From NCBI GenBank assembly GCA_036503065.1, contig DASXXM010000696.1:1-9193 (forward strand): 9,193 nt of DNA. Reading direction: 5' to 3'. The position numbers and the translations under genes are program-made. This DNA is from DATEPR01 sp036503065. Lineage in GTDB: Bacteria > Actinomycetota > Actinomycetes > Mycobacteriales > Pseudonocardiaceae. Below, piece by piece: positions 1-6,981 of this stretch (within the stretch, counting starts at the first letter, position 1; each line of letters starts with the position of its first letter). The notes beneath the pieces were generated by a model, which saw only the letters and a program-made list of their open reading frames with translations, searched no databases and had not been told where the DNA came from.

Positions 1-1856
1 AGCTGGTCCGTGCCGGCCAGGATCCACCGGTCCGCGTCGGTCAGCTCGTCGCGCGGCGGCACCGGCACGTCCGCCGTGGCGCCGTTGGCCATGGCGAACC
101 TGGTGGCGTTCCACAGTTTCGTGCCGAACCGGCGTGAGCCGTCCACCCACTCCTCACTGATCGGCACGTCGGTGCCCGGATTCGCGCCGCGCACCAGGGT
201 GAACCGCAGCGCGTCCGCGCCGTACTCGTCGATCCACCTGAGGGGGTCGACGACGTTGCCGGCCGACTTGGACATCTTCCTGCCGCTCGCGTCACGCACC
301 ATGCCGTGCAGCGCGACGGTGTGGAACGGTGGCGCGCCGTCCATCGCGTACAAGCCGAACATCATCATCCGGACGACCCAGAAGAACAGGATGTCGTAGC
401 CGGTGACCAGCACGCTGGTCGGATAGAACTTGGCCAGATCCGTGGTTTCGTCCGGCCAGCCCATCGTGGAGAACGGCCACAGGCCTGACGAGAACCACGT
501 GTCCAGCACGTCGTCGTCCTGCCGCCAGCCGGCCGGCGGTTCCTCGGACGGCCCAAGGCACACGGCCTCGCCGCCCGGCCCGTACCAGACCGGAATCCGG
601 TGCCCCCACCACAGTTGCCGGGAGATGCACCAGTCGTGCAGGTTGTCGACCCAGTCGAAGTAGCGCTTGGCCATGTCCGGCGGGTTGATCGCCACCGCAC
701 CGGACCGGACCGCGTCGCCTGCCGCCTCGGCCAGCGGGCCGACCCGCAGGAACCACTGCAACGACAACCGCGGCTCGACCGGCTCCTTGGACCGCTCGGA
801 ATGGCCGACCGAGTGCGGGTAGGGGCGTTTCTCCGCGACGATCCGGCCCTGCGCGCGCATGGCCTCGCGCACCGCGACCCGCGCCTCGAACCGGTCCATG
901 CCGTCGAACTCGGTGCCGGTGTCGGCGATGCGGCCCTGCTCGTCCATGATCGTCGGCATCGGCAGGCCGTGCCGCCTGCCGATCTCGAAGTCGTTCTGAT
1001 CGTGCGCCGGGGTCACCTTCACCGCGCCGGTGCCGAACGCCGGATCGACGTGCTCGTCTGCGACGACCGGGATGCGGCGGCCGGTGAGCGGCAGTTCGAG
1101 CTCGGTGCCCACCAGGTGCCGGTAGCGCTCGTCGTCCGGGTGCACGGCCACGGCGGTGTCGCCCAGCATCGTCTCGACGCGGGTGGTGGCCACGACGATC
1201 GCGGTGTCGCCGTCGCCGTAGCGCATCGACACCAGTTCGCCGTCGACCTCCTTGTGGTCGACCTCGGCGTCGGACAGCACGGAACGCAGGACGGGCGACC
1301 AGTTGACCAACCGCTCCGCGCGGTAGATCAGGCCGTCGTCGTACAGCCGCTTGAAGATCGTGCGGACGGCCAGGGACAGGCCGTCGTCCATGGTGAAGCG
1401 CTCGCGGGTCCAGTCGACGCTGTCGCCGAGCCTGCGCATCTGCGCGAGGATCCGGCCGCCGTACTCGTGCTTCCACTGCCAGACGCGCTCGACGAACGCC
1501 TCGCGGCCCAGTTCGCGCCTGCTGGTGCCCTCGGCGGCGAGTTCCCGTTCGACGAGCGCGTGCACGGCGATGCTGGCGTGGTCCATGCCGGGCAGCCACA
1601 GCGTTTCGTAGCCCTGCATGCGGCGACGGCGGATCAGCGCGTCGATCAGGGAATGCTCGAACGCGTGGCCGATGTGCAGGCTGCCGGTGACGTTCGGCGG
1701 CGGGATCACGATGCTGAACGGCGGCCGGTCGCTCGTCGCGTCCGCGGTGAAGTAACCGGCGGCGACCCAGCGCTCGTAGAGCTCGCCCTCTACCTCCGCC
1801 GGTGTCCAGTTCGGCGGCAGGTCACGGGTGTGCTGGGTGGGCAGGGTGTCGGTCAC
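1..1856 (-). CDS. valS: Valyl-tRNA synthetase (3' end cut by window edge)
   Basis: Class I aminoacyl-tRNA synthetase that charges tRNA-Val with valine in the cytoplasm and edits mischarged threonine. I read 618 codons from a GTG at 1856; the family is usually about 850-880 residues, so roughly the last 250 (most of the anticodon-binding domain and the C-terminal coiled coil) lie beyond base 1. Visible marks: PPPNVTGSLHIGHA with the HIGH signature at residues 61-64, the CP1 editing-domain segment TTRVETMLGDTAVAVHP starting at 224, ISRQLWWGHRIPVW in the Rossmann fold, KMSKS at 527-531, and DRWIL (609-613) opening the anticodon-binding domain. The GTG is preferred because the protein then begins about 17 residues before the conserved N-terminal W-x-P-x-E-V-E segment, and a -10 hexamer lies six bases upstream. 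No Shine-Dalgarno is visible, consistent with leaderless translation. It is divergent from fdhF. Confidence 0.97.
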   Translation of the reverse strand, partial: MTDTLPTQHTRDLPPNWTPAEVEGELYERWVAAGYFTADATSDRPPFSIVIPPPNVTGSLHIGHAFEHSLIDALIRRRRMQGYETLWLPGMDHASIAVHALVERELAAEGTSRRELGREAFVERVWQWKHEYGGRILAQMRRLGDSVDWTRERFTMDDGLSLAVRTIFKRLYDDGLIYRAERLVNWSPVLRSVLSDAEVDHKEVDGELVSMRYGDGDTAIVVATTRVETMLGDTAVAVHPDDERYRHLVGTELELPLTGRRIPVVADEHVDPAFGTGAVKVTPAHDQNDFEIGRRHGLPMPTIMDEQGRIADTGTEFDGMDRFEARVAVREAMRAQGRIVAEKRPYPHSVGHSERSKEPVEPRLSLQWFLRVGPLAEAAGDAVRSGAVAINPPDMAKRYFDWVDNLHDWCISRQLWWGHRIPVWYGPGGEAVCLGPSEEPPAGWRQDDDVLDTWFSSGLWPFSTMGWPDETTDLAKFYPTSVLVTGYDILFFWVVRMMMFGLYAMDGAPPFHTVALHGMVRDASGRKMSKSAGNVVDPLRWIDEYGADALRFTLVRGANPGTDVPISEEWVDGSRRFGTKLWNATRFAMANGATADVPVPPRDELTDADRWILAGTDQ

Positions 1857-1862
1857 TACACG

Positions 1863-1868
1863 ATTCTA
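1863..1868 (-). promoter_or_regulatory. Candidate valS -10 element (leaderless transcript)
   Basis: On the minus strand this reads TAGAAT, five of six matches to TATAAT. Six bases separate it from the valS GTG, so a transcript would start at or next to the G of the start codon. There is no purine-rich ribosome binding site in between, and no good -35 hexamer at 17-18 bp. Leaderless mRNAs with a lone TANNNT -10 are common in actinobacteria. The assignment is inferred from position and sequence only. Confidence 0.55.
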
Positions 1869-1895
1869 CGAACGCCCCACCACCCCCGATCGAGG

Positions 1896-1930
1896 GCCTG
1901 TGGATAGCCGCGAAAGCCTGTGGATGCCCG
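1896..1930. repeat. Pair of 10-bp direct repeats, 20-bp period, in the valS/fdhF divergent promoter
   Basis: GCCTGTGGAT occurs at 1896-1905 and again at 1916-1925. Extending each copy gives 13 of 15 matches (GCCTGTGGATAGCCG against GCCTGTGGATGCCCG). The 20-bp period, about two helical turns, would put two bound proteins on roughly the same face of the DNA. On the minus strand the first copy contains CTATCCACA, eight of nine matches to the DnaA box TTATCCACA; the second contains GCATCCACA, seven of nine. The pair sits 40-74 bp upstream of the inferred valS start and 37-71 bp upstream of the fdhF ATG. It could be an operator for either gene, DnaA-box-like sites, or chance. Confidence 0.5.
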
Positions 1931-1966
1931 GATGACTTAGACCGACAAGAAGCGCACGATGTCCAT

Positions 1967-4276
1967 ATGACCACGAAGCCGCCCCGCGAGGACATCGACG
2001 AGACCAAGCTGACCGTCACCGAACCCAAAACCTGGGCGGCCGGCGTCACCGGGGTCGTCGTGTCCGCCCAGCACGGGCTCGCGCAGATGGGCGCCACGCG
2101 CACCGTGCGCACGCTCCGACTGCTCAACCAGCGGGAGGGCTTCGACTGTCCCGGCTGTGCCTGGCCGGACCCGCTCGGCCACCGCAAAGTGGCCGAGTTC
2201 TGCGAGAACGGCGCGAAGGCCGTGGCCGAGGAGGCCACCGTGCGCCGCGTCACGCCGGAGTTCTTCGCAGCGCACCCGATCGCGGAACTCACCCAGCGCA
2301 CCGACTACTGGCTGGGCCAACAGGGTCGCCTGACCGAACCGATGGTGCTGCGCCCCGGCGCGACGCACTACCAGCCGATCGGCTGGACAGAGGCGTTCGA
2401 CCTGATCACCGCGGAACTGCGCGGGCTGGACTCGCCGAACGAGGCCGTGTTCTACACGTCCGGCCGGACCAGCAACGAGGCCGCGTTCACCTACCAGCTG
2501 CTGGTCCGCTCGTTCGGCACGAACAACCTGCCGGACTGCTCCAACATGTGCCACGAGTCCTCCGGCGCCGCGCTGAACCAGGTCATCGGCATCGGCAAGG
2601 GCTCGGTCACCCTCGAAGACCTGACCAAGGCCGACCTGATCCTGGTGGTCGGGCAGAATCCGGGCACCAACCACCCGCGCATGCTGACCACGCTGGAGGA
2701 GGCCAAACAGGCCGGCGCGCACATCGTCGCGGTCAACCCCCTGCCGGAGGCCGGACTGCTCCGGTTCAAGAACCCGCAGCACGTGAACGGCGTACTGGGC
2801 AAGGGCACCGCGCTCGCCGACGATTTCCTGCAGATCCGGATCGGCGGCGACCTGGCGCTGTTCCAGGCATTGGGCCACCTGCTGCTGAAGGCCGAGGCGG
2901 CCGCACCGGGCACGGTGCTGGATCAGGAGTTCATCGAGACGCACACGCACGGCTTCGTCGAGTACGCCAAGCACCTGGACGAGTTGGACTGGGCGGCCGT
3001 GGACGAGGCGACCGGGCTACCACGCGAGCAGGTCGCCGCGCTTGGCCGCCTCATGGCCGGTTCGAAGCGCGTGATCGTGTGCTGGGCCATGGGTCTGACG
3101 CAGCAGCGGCACGCCGTGGCCACCATCCGCGAGATCACGAACACGCTGTTGCTGCGCGGCATGATCGGCAAACCCGGCGCGGGCGTGTGCCCGGTGCGCG
3201 GCCACTCCAACGTGCAGGGCGACCGGACGATGGGCATCTGGGAGAAGCCACCCGCGCGTTTCCTGGACAACCTGGAGCGCGAGTTCGACCTGCCGATGCC
3301 GCGCGAACACGGCTACGACACGGTCGACGCGCTCCGCGCCATGTCCGAGGGCAAGGCGAAGGTGTTCATCGCGGTCGGCGGCAACTTCGCGTCGGCAACA
3401 CCGGACACCCAGGTGTCCGAGGCCGCGCTGCGCTCGTGCCGGCTGACCGTGCAGGTGTCCACCAAACTGAACCGCTCCCACGTGGTGCCCGGCCGGACCG
3501 CCCTGATCCTGCCCACGCTCGGCCGCACCGAGCTGGACGTCCGGCACGGCGATCCACAGTTCGTCACGGTCGAGGACTCGATGTCGGTGGTGCACCGCTC
3601 GCGCGGCAGGCTGACCCCGGCCAGCGAGCACCTGCTGTCCGAGGTGGCCATCCTCACCCGGCTGGCCAGAACCCTGCTCGGCCCGGACCATTCGGTCCGC
3701 TGGGAGGACTTCGAGCACGACTACGACGTGATCCGCGACCACATCGCCGCGGTCGTCCCCGGCTGCGCCGACTACAACACCAAGGTGCGCGAGCCCAACG
3801 GTTTCGTGCTCCCCCACCCACCCCGCGACTCCCGCAGCTTCCCGACGACAACCGGGAAAGCCAACCTGACAGTGAACGACCTGTGGTTCCCCAAGGTCCC
3901 GCCCGGCCGCCTGCTGCTCCAGTCGATGCGCAGCCACGACCAGTACAACACCACGATCTACGGCCTTGACGACCGCTACCGGGGCATCAAGGACGGCCGC
4001 CGGGTGGTGTTCGTGCATCCGTCGGACATCGCATCGGCGGCCCTGACCGACGGCGACATGGTGGACCTGGTCAGCGAGTGGACCGAGCCGTCCGGGTCGG
4101 TCACCGAGCGCAGGGCCAAGGCCTTCCGGCTGGTCGGCTACCCGACCGCGCTGGGCTGCGCCGCCACGTACTTCCCGGAGGCCAACCCACTGGTGCCGCT
4201 CGACTCGGTCGCCGAGACGTCGAACACGCCGACGTCGAAGTCGATAGTGGTGCGACTGGAAAAGGCGACGGGCTGA
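1967..4276 (+). CDS. fdhF: FdhF/YdeP-family molybdopterin oxidoreductase (formate dehydrogenase alpha-like)
   Basis: 769-residue cytoplasmic Mo-bis-MGD oxidoreductase of the YdeP clade (E. coli YdeP is about 760 residues); no Tat signal or membrane segment is visible. Recognised by GFDCPGCAWPDP (Cys61, Cys64) and EFCENGAKA (Cys79), FYTSGRTSNEAAF near 162, NMCHES with the presumed Mo ligand Cys195 followed by His196, NPGTNHPRML, VRGHSNVQGDRTMG (Arg411, in the place of the catalytic Arg of formate dehydrogenase), TKLNRSH, and the C-terminal SHDQYNTTIYGLDDRYRG and TYFPEAN. Only three Cys mark the N-terminal cluster region, whereas true formate dehydrogenases have CX2CX3CX27C, so a [4Fe-4S] centre is doubtful. 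The substrate is unproven; formate is assumed from homology. The ATG at 1967 fits the family start and clears the valS promoter; an in-frame GTG at 1802 would overlap valS. The Shine-Dalgarno is weak (AAGAAG, 14 bases upstream). Its stop overlaps the fdhD start, indicating an operon. Confidence 0.93.
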   Translation: MTTKPPREDIDETKLTVTEPKTWAAGVTGVVVSAQHGLAQMGATRTVRTLRLLNQREGFDCPGCAWPDPLGHRKVAEFCENGAKAVAEEATVRRVTPEFFAAHPIAELTQRTDYWLGQQGRLTEPMVLRPGATHYQPIGWTEAFDLITAELRGLDSPNEAVFYTSGRTSNEAAFTYQLLVRSFGTNNLPDCSNMCHESSGAALNQVIGIGKGSVTLEDLTKADLILVVGQNPGTNHPRMLTTLEEAKQAGAHIVAVNPLPEAGLLRFKNPQHVNGVLGKGTALADDFLQIRIGGDLALFQALGHLLLKAEAAAPGTVLDQEFIETHTHGFVEYAKHLDELDWAAVDEATGLPREQVAALGRLMAGSKRVIVCWAMGLTQQRHAVATIREITNTLLLRGMIGKPGAGVCPVRGHSNVQGDRTMGIWEKPPARFLDNLEREFDLPMPREHGYDTVDALRAMSEGKAKVFIAVGGNFASATPDTQVSEAALRSCRLTVQVSTKLNRSHVVPGRTALILPTLGRTELDVRHGDPQFVTVEDSMSVVHRSRGRLTPASEHLLSEVAILTRLARTLLGPDHSVRWEDFEHDYDVIRDHIAAVVPGCADYNTKVREPNGFVLPHPPRDSRSFPTTTGKANLTVNDLWFPKVPPGRLLLQSMRSHDQYNTTIYGLDDRYRGIKDGRRVVFVHPSDIASAALTDGDMVDLVSEWTEPSGSVTERRAKAFRLVGYPTALGCAATYFPEANPLVPLDSVAETSNTPTSKSIVVRLEKATG

Positions 4277-5124
4277 TGGGCCGGGTAACCGCACGTCGCC
4301 CGATCCGCCGCCTGACCCCGGACGGCGACATCCACCGCCCGGACACGCTGGCCGTGGAGGAGCCCTTCGAAATCAGGGTGAACGGCACCCCCCTGACCGT
4401 CACCATGCGCACACCGGGCGACGACGTGGACCTGGCACACGGCTTCCTGCTGACCGAGGGCGTGATCGGCAGCCGAGAGGACGTACTCACGGCCCGGTAC
4501 TGCGCGGGCAGCGACGTGGACGGCATGAACACGTACAACCTGCTGGACGTGCGCCTGGCGCCCGGCGTGCCCGGCCCGGACCCGTCAGTGACCAGAAACT
4601 TCTACACGACGTCGTCATGCGGGGTATGCGGCAAGGCAGCGCTGGACGCGATACGACTGGCCACCAGATTCCCCATCGGCACAGGCGCCGGCACGGTCTC
4701 CAGCCGCGTACTGGCGAGCCTCCCGGACCAGTTGCGCGACCACCAGAAGGTCTTCGAAACCACCGGCGGCATCCACGCGGCCGGCCTGTTCACCTACGAC
4801 GGCGTCCTGCTGGCCGTGCGTGAGGACGTAGGCCGACACAACGCGGTCGACAAGGTCCTCGGCTGGGCACTGCTGGCCGACCGGGTCCCGCTACGCGACT
4901 GTGTCCTGATGGTGTCCGGCCGAGCATCCTTCGAACTGGCCCAAAAAGCAGCCATGGCCGGCGTACCGGTACTGGCCGCGGTATCCGCACCCTCATCCCT
5001 GGCCGTAGACGTGGCAAGGGAACAAGGCATGACCCTGGTCGGCTTCCTACGCGGCGAAACCATGAACATCTACGCAGGCGACCAACGGGTGGTGACCCAC
5101 TCGCGACAACTCGCCGAGCACTGA
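4276..5124 (+). CDS. fdhD: Sulfurtransferase FdhD, formate dehydrogenase accessory protein
   Basis: 282-residue cytoplasmic FdhD, which moves sulfur from the IscS cysteine desulfurase to the molybdenum cofactor before insertion into formate-dehydrogenase-type enzymes. Visible marks: GDDVDLAHGFLLTEG near 53, TTSSCGVCGKAALDA with the sulfur-carrying CxxC at Cys115 and Cys118, FETTGGIHAAGLF, REDVGRHNAVDKVLGWAL, SGRASFELAQKAAMAGVPVL, and LRGETMNIY near the C-terminus. The ATG at 4276 shares its A with the fdhF stop (TGATG), so translation is probably coupled; only a faint AAGG lies upstream. An in-frame upstream start at 4078 lies inside fdhF and is not credible. Pairing with fdhF is expected, since the sulfurated cofactor is what FdhF needs; M. 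tuberculosis has the same adjacent pair (Rv2900c-Rv2899c, from memory). The second half uses noticeably more A-ending codons (GTA, GCA, CTA, CAA) than fdhF. Confidence 0.95.
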   Translation: MGRVTARRPIRRLTPDGDIHRPDTLAVEEPFEIRVNGTPLTVTMRTPGDDVDLAHGFLLTEGVIGSREDVLTARYCAGSDVDGMNTYNLLDVRLAPGVPGPDPSVTRNFYTTSSCGVCGKAALDAIRLATRFPIGTGAGTVSSRVLASLPDQLRDHQKVFETTGGIHAAGLFTYDGVLLAVREDVGRHNAVDKVLGWALLADRVPLRDCVLMVSGRASFELAQKAAMAGVPVLAAVSAPSSLAVDVAREQGMTLVGFLRGETMNIYAGDQRVVTHSRQLAEH

Positions 5125-5205
5125 CCACCGCCGGCCCGACCAGTCCCGCCGAGGATGTACGGACAGGCACCCACAAGGATCGGCGTCGCCACGACCGCGA
5201 GCAGC

Positions 5206-5210
5206 AGGAG
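5206..5210 (+). promoter_or_regulatory. Ribosome binding site that sets the TTG start of the HAD gene
   Basis: AGGAG lies seven bases upstream of the TTG at 5218. The earlier in-frame ATG at 5155 has only GAGG directly abutting it. This spacing, together with the family N-terminus, decides the start. Confidence 0.6.
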
Positions 5211-5217
5211 TCGACCA

Positions 5218-5847
5218 TTGCCTGGGCTGCCCCATAAGGCCGTGCTCTGCGACATCGACGGCGTCATCAGACACTGGCCGCCCGCCGACGATCTCGAACT
5301 CGAACACGGCCTGCCGGTGGGCGCCCTGGCAGCGGCGGCGTTCGCACCATCCCGCCTACAGCCGGCGATCACCGGCCTGATCACGGACGAGCAATGGCGA
5401 GCAGCAATCGCCACGGACCTGGCCGAAGCCTGCGGATCGATGGAACTGGCCCGCGCCGCCGTCACCGCTTGGTCGGATCTCGTCCCGGACATCGACCCGG
5501 CAGTCGTCGCCCTGCTCACGCGGGCACGCGACGTCACCCCGGTCGTCCTGGTGTCCAACGCGACCACCCGGCTGGAATAGGACCTCGAACGGCAGAGCCT
5601 GGCCAACCTCGCCGACGTCGTGGTGAACACGGCCCGTATCGGCGTCGCGAAGCCCGATCCGCACGTGTTCCTCGTCGCCGCGCGACGCGTCGGGGTTCCG
5701 GCCGACCGATGCCTGTTCATCGACGACACCACGGCCAACGTCACAGCCGCCCGCCAAGTCGGGATGACCGCCGTCCACTACCGCCGGATCGGAGACCTCA
5801 GCGACGCCCTGTCGCCATTCCTCGACACGACCAATCCCGCACCCTGA
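5218..5847 (+). pseudogene. HAD-superfamily hydrolase interrupted by an in-frame amber codon
   Basis: One continuous frame of 210 codons encodes all four HAD motifs, but codon 121 is TAG (5578-5580). Before the stop: motif I LCDIDGV (Asp12 and Asp14) and motif II VLVSNATTR (Ser113). After it: motif III Lys145 in GVAKPDPHVF and motif IV CLFIDDTTANV (Asp169, Asp170). The cap is the small helical insertion between motifs I and II. The stop cleanly separates nucleophile from Lys and acidic pair, so neither half should be active alone. No frameshift or other damage is seen, which implies a recent nonsense change (for example GAG to TAG), a sequencing error, or amber readthrough. The start is the TTG at 5218: AGGAG lies seven bases upstream and motif I then falls at the usual distance from the N-terminus. 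An in-frame ATG at 5155 has no proper ribosome binding site. It lies 93 bp after fdhD and may be co-transcribed. The substrate is unknown. Confidence 0.8.
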
Positions 5848-5902
5848 CGACGCTGTCCTGCCACACCGCACGCCCGGTTCGTGCATGGGCCCGGACAAGG
5901 CG

Positions 5903-5935
5903 CTGGGCCGCACCCCGATGTGGGATGCGGCCCAG
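5903..5935 (-). terminator. Terminator hairpin after the cold-shock gene (may also serve the HAD gene)
   Basis: A perfect 10-bp stem pairs CTGGGCCGCA (5903-5912) with TGCGGCCCAG (5926-5935). Past one C-A mismatch, three more pairs (CCC/GGG) leave a five-base loop. It begins 18 bp after the csp stop on the minus strand and 55 bp after the HAD stop on the plus strand. Neither side has a T-run, as is usual for actinobacterial terminators, so it may work for both convergent transcripts. Confidence 0.65.
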
Positions 5936-5953
5936 GACGCGGATGTGGGTCGC

Positions 5954-6157
5954 TCAGAGGGCGCGGACGCCCTGGGCCTGGGGGCCCTTGGTGCCCTGGC
6001 CGACCTCGAACTCGACGCGCTGGTTCTCTTCCAGGCTGCGGAAGCCGTTGCTCTGGATCTCCGAGTAGTGCACGAAGACGTCAGCGCCGCCGCCGTCTGG
6101 GGAGATGAAGCCGAAGCCCTTCTCCGAGTTGAACCACTTGACCGTGCCCTGTGCCAT
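5954..6157 (-). CDS. Cold-shock protein, CspA family
   Basis: 67-residue single cold-shock domain, an OB-fold that binds single-stranded RNA and DNA and acts as an RNA chaperone in the cytoplasm. It starts MAQGTVKWFNSEKGFGFI, with RNP1 (KGFGFI) at 13-18 and RNP2 (VFVH) at 27-30, and ends FEVGQGTKGPQAQGVRAL. The length is typical for the family. The ATG at 6157 is well supported: GAGGAG lies seven bases upstream (6165-6170). A longer in-frame reading up to about 6424 is possible, but it has no family similarity before this Met. The gene is monocistronic: the HAD gene converges on it, and a long gap separates it from clpX. The leader is rich in hairpins, described separately. Which csp paralogue this is cannot be told from sequence alone. 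Confidence 0.97.
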   Translation of the reverse strand: MAQGTVKWFNSEKGFGFISPDGGGADVFVHYSEIQSNGFRSLEENQRVEFEVGQGTKGPQAQGVRAL

Positions 6158-6226
6158 GTTCTGTCTCCTCGACAGGTGGTGGAAACGGACCGTCAACCTT
6201 ATGACGGACCGGGTCGCCTCGGCGAC
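6158..6226 (-). promoter_or_regulatory. Structured 5' leader of the cold-shock gene, SD in a hairpin loop
   Basis: Read on the minus strand, three hairpins stand in series before the ATG. First, GTCGCC/GGCGAC (6213-6226) with a two-base apex. Second, CCGTCA/TGACGG (6190-6195 with 6202-6207) around a six-base loop. Third, CTGTC/GACAG (6161-6165 with 6171-6175), whose five-base loop carries GAGGA of the Shine-Dalgarno. The octamer ACGGACCG also repeats with a 19-bp period (6185-6192 and 6204-6211). csp mRNAs in other bacteria use structured leaders for cold-dependent translation. That this one does so is inference. I could not place the promoter with confidence: TTGACC at 6292-6297 is a fair -35, but no good -10 follows. 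Confidence 0.5.
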
Positions 6227-6942
6227 GGGAACCTTCGCCAACCTCACCTGGAGGAAGATCACGCGCCCGCAACATCTCGTCTTGCGAGCGTGGTCAAACA
6301 CGAACACAAAACAGACGACCATCAACAGTGAACCACAACCGCCCCGCCAGGGCGACCGGAGATCGCCGAGTGGGCACGAAACGCCGCAAGCCCGGCCAGT
6401 CAGACCAGCCCACCCGCCAGCCACGAATCCTCAAGTGAGGGGCCATGCCGCGCCCCGACCACTCTCGCCTCCCCCGTAGCGCAGCAGAAGGCAACGTGGC
6501 AGAAGACACCCCCACGAACCCGCAAGACCGCGCCTCCCGCCCGTCACTGCCGTCGCCCCCCGAAGCGGAGCGAAGCCACGCGGGAGCAAACCCGGCAAAA
6601 GTCAACATGCGACCAACGACACCAGGGAAGGGCCGACCGCGCTCCGCATGTTCGGCGAAACGAGGGGCATGAACATCCGGGCCTGCTGCGGGGCGAGGTC
6701 CGCCGCGAAACGAAGCCGTCGCCGAACGTGGGCGCGCAGTAGATCGCATCAAGCCCGCCGACGATGGCGCGAATCTGCTGGGCCAGGCCGGCCACGGCAT
6801 CGATGTCGGTGTGTTCAGCGGTGATGACGTGTGCTCGCGCCGACGCTGGTCAACCCCTGGGCGAACAGTTCCAGAGGTCCCCGGCGTCCTGAGCGCAGTG
6901 GATGCCCGGCCGGTGGGCAGCCGTCACGACAAACACGACAGC
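6227..6942. other. Gene-poor interval between the csp leader and the clpX terminator
   Basis: About 700 bp with no credible intact gene on either strand; the open frames lack family features and plausible starts. From 6290 to 6335 the plus strand is rich in A and C and poor in G and T, which probably marks the csp promoter area. At 6429-6456 two small overlapping hairpins occur (CCTC/GAGG and GGGGC/GCCCC). CGAAGCGGAGCGAAGC at 6561-6576 is a simple direct repeat of CGAAGC, a type often seen between actinomycete genes. The stretch from about 6640 to 6852 may hold remnants of a decayed gene, listed separately. No tRNA, insertion sequence or CRISPR is visible. Confidence 0.6.
6640..6852 (-). pseudogene. 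Possible remnants of a decayed enzyme gene (SDR-like and alpha/beta-hydrolase-like pieces)
   Basis: On the minus strand a frame open from a stop at 6850-6852 reads HVITAEHTDIDAVAGLAQQI and then RAIVGGLDAIY. This resembles the short-chain dehydrogenase stretch from the acidic residue after beta-3 to the beta-4 strand, but the NAG that should follow is CAP. Past GDGFV, near 6715, the resemblance moves to another frame, where RFAADLAPQQARMFMP recalls the FAADL...QA..M stretch of some alpha/beta hydrolases. Upstream, a third frame gives ELFAQGLTSVGA, also loosely SDR-like. No start, no ribosome binding site and no complete domain are present. The resemblance is by eye only and the two pieces suggest different families, so this is a weak call. 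Confidence 0.25.
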
Positions 6943-6981
6943 CTGGGCCGGCTTGTGTGGTGATCCAGAACGCCGGCCCAG
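6943..6981 (-). terminator. Terminator hairpin after clpX
   Basis: CTGGGCCGGC (6943-6952) and GCCGGCCCAG (6972-6981) form a perfect 10-bp, very GC-rich stem around a 19-base loop. It begins three bases beyond the clpX TAG on the minus strand. The following bases read GCTGTCGTGTTTGTC, mildly T-rich but without a true U-tract. A stem this close to a stop is typical of actinobacterial intrinsic terminators or 3'-end stabilisers. Confidence 0.65.

Noticed and set aside
600..1907. 435-residue open frame on the plus strand opposite valS
   Set aside because: It is antisense to a clear synthetase gene, has low-complexity R/A/H/V composition and no recognisable domain; long shadows are normal at this GC content.
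1802..1966. Upstream GTG start for FdhF at 1802, adding 55 residues
   Set aside because: It would overlap the valS start and promoter, and the added residues have no family similarity; the ATG at 1967 matches the family N-terminus.
1857..1966. T-box riboswitch ahead of valS
   Set aside because: The inferred transcript is leaderless and the gap is only 110 bp, with no specifier loop or terminator/antiterminator structure.
2546..2554. Selenocysteine at the FdhF active site
   Set aside because: The codon is TGC (Cys195), not TGA, so no Sec insertion is needed.
2548..3969. 473-residue frame inside fdhF, and a 425-residue frame opposite it (3017-4294)
   Set aside because: Both are Arg/Pro/Gly-rich or His/Val-rich shadows of fdhF, with no motifs and no ribosome binding site.
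6158..6424. N-terminal extension of the cold-shock protein to 156 residues
   Set aside because: The ATG at 6157 has an ideal SD, and the protein from there has the standard cold-shock length; the extension is the leader.
6445..6672. 75-residue plus-strand frame in the csp-clpX gap
   Set aside because: No SD, low-complexity sequence and no family features; composition resembles non-coding DNA.
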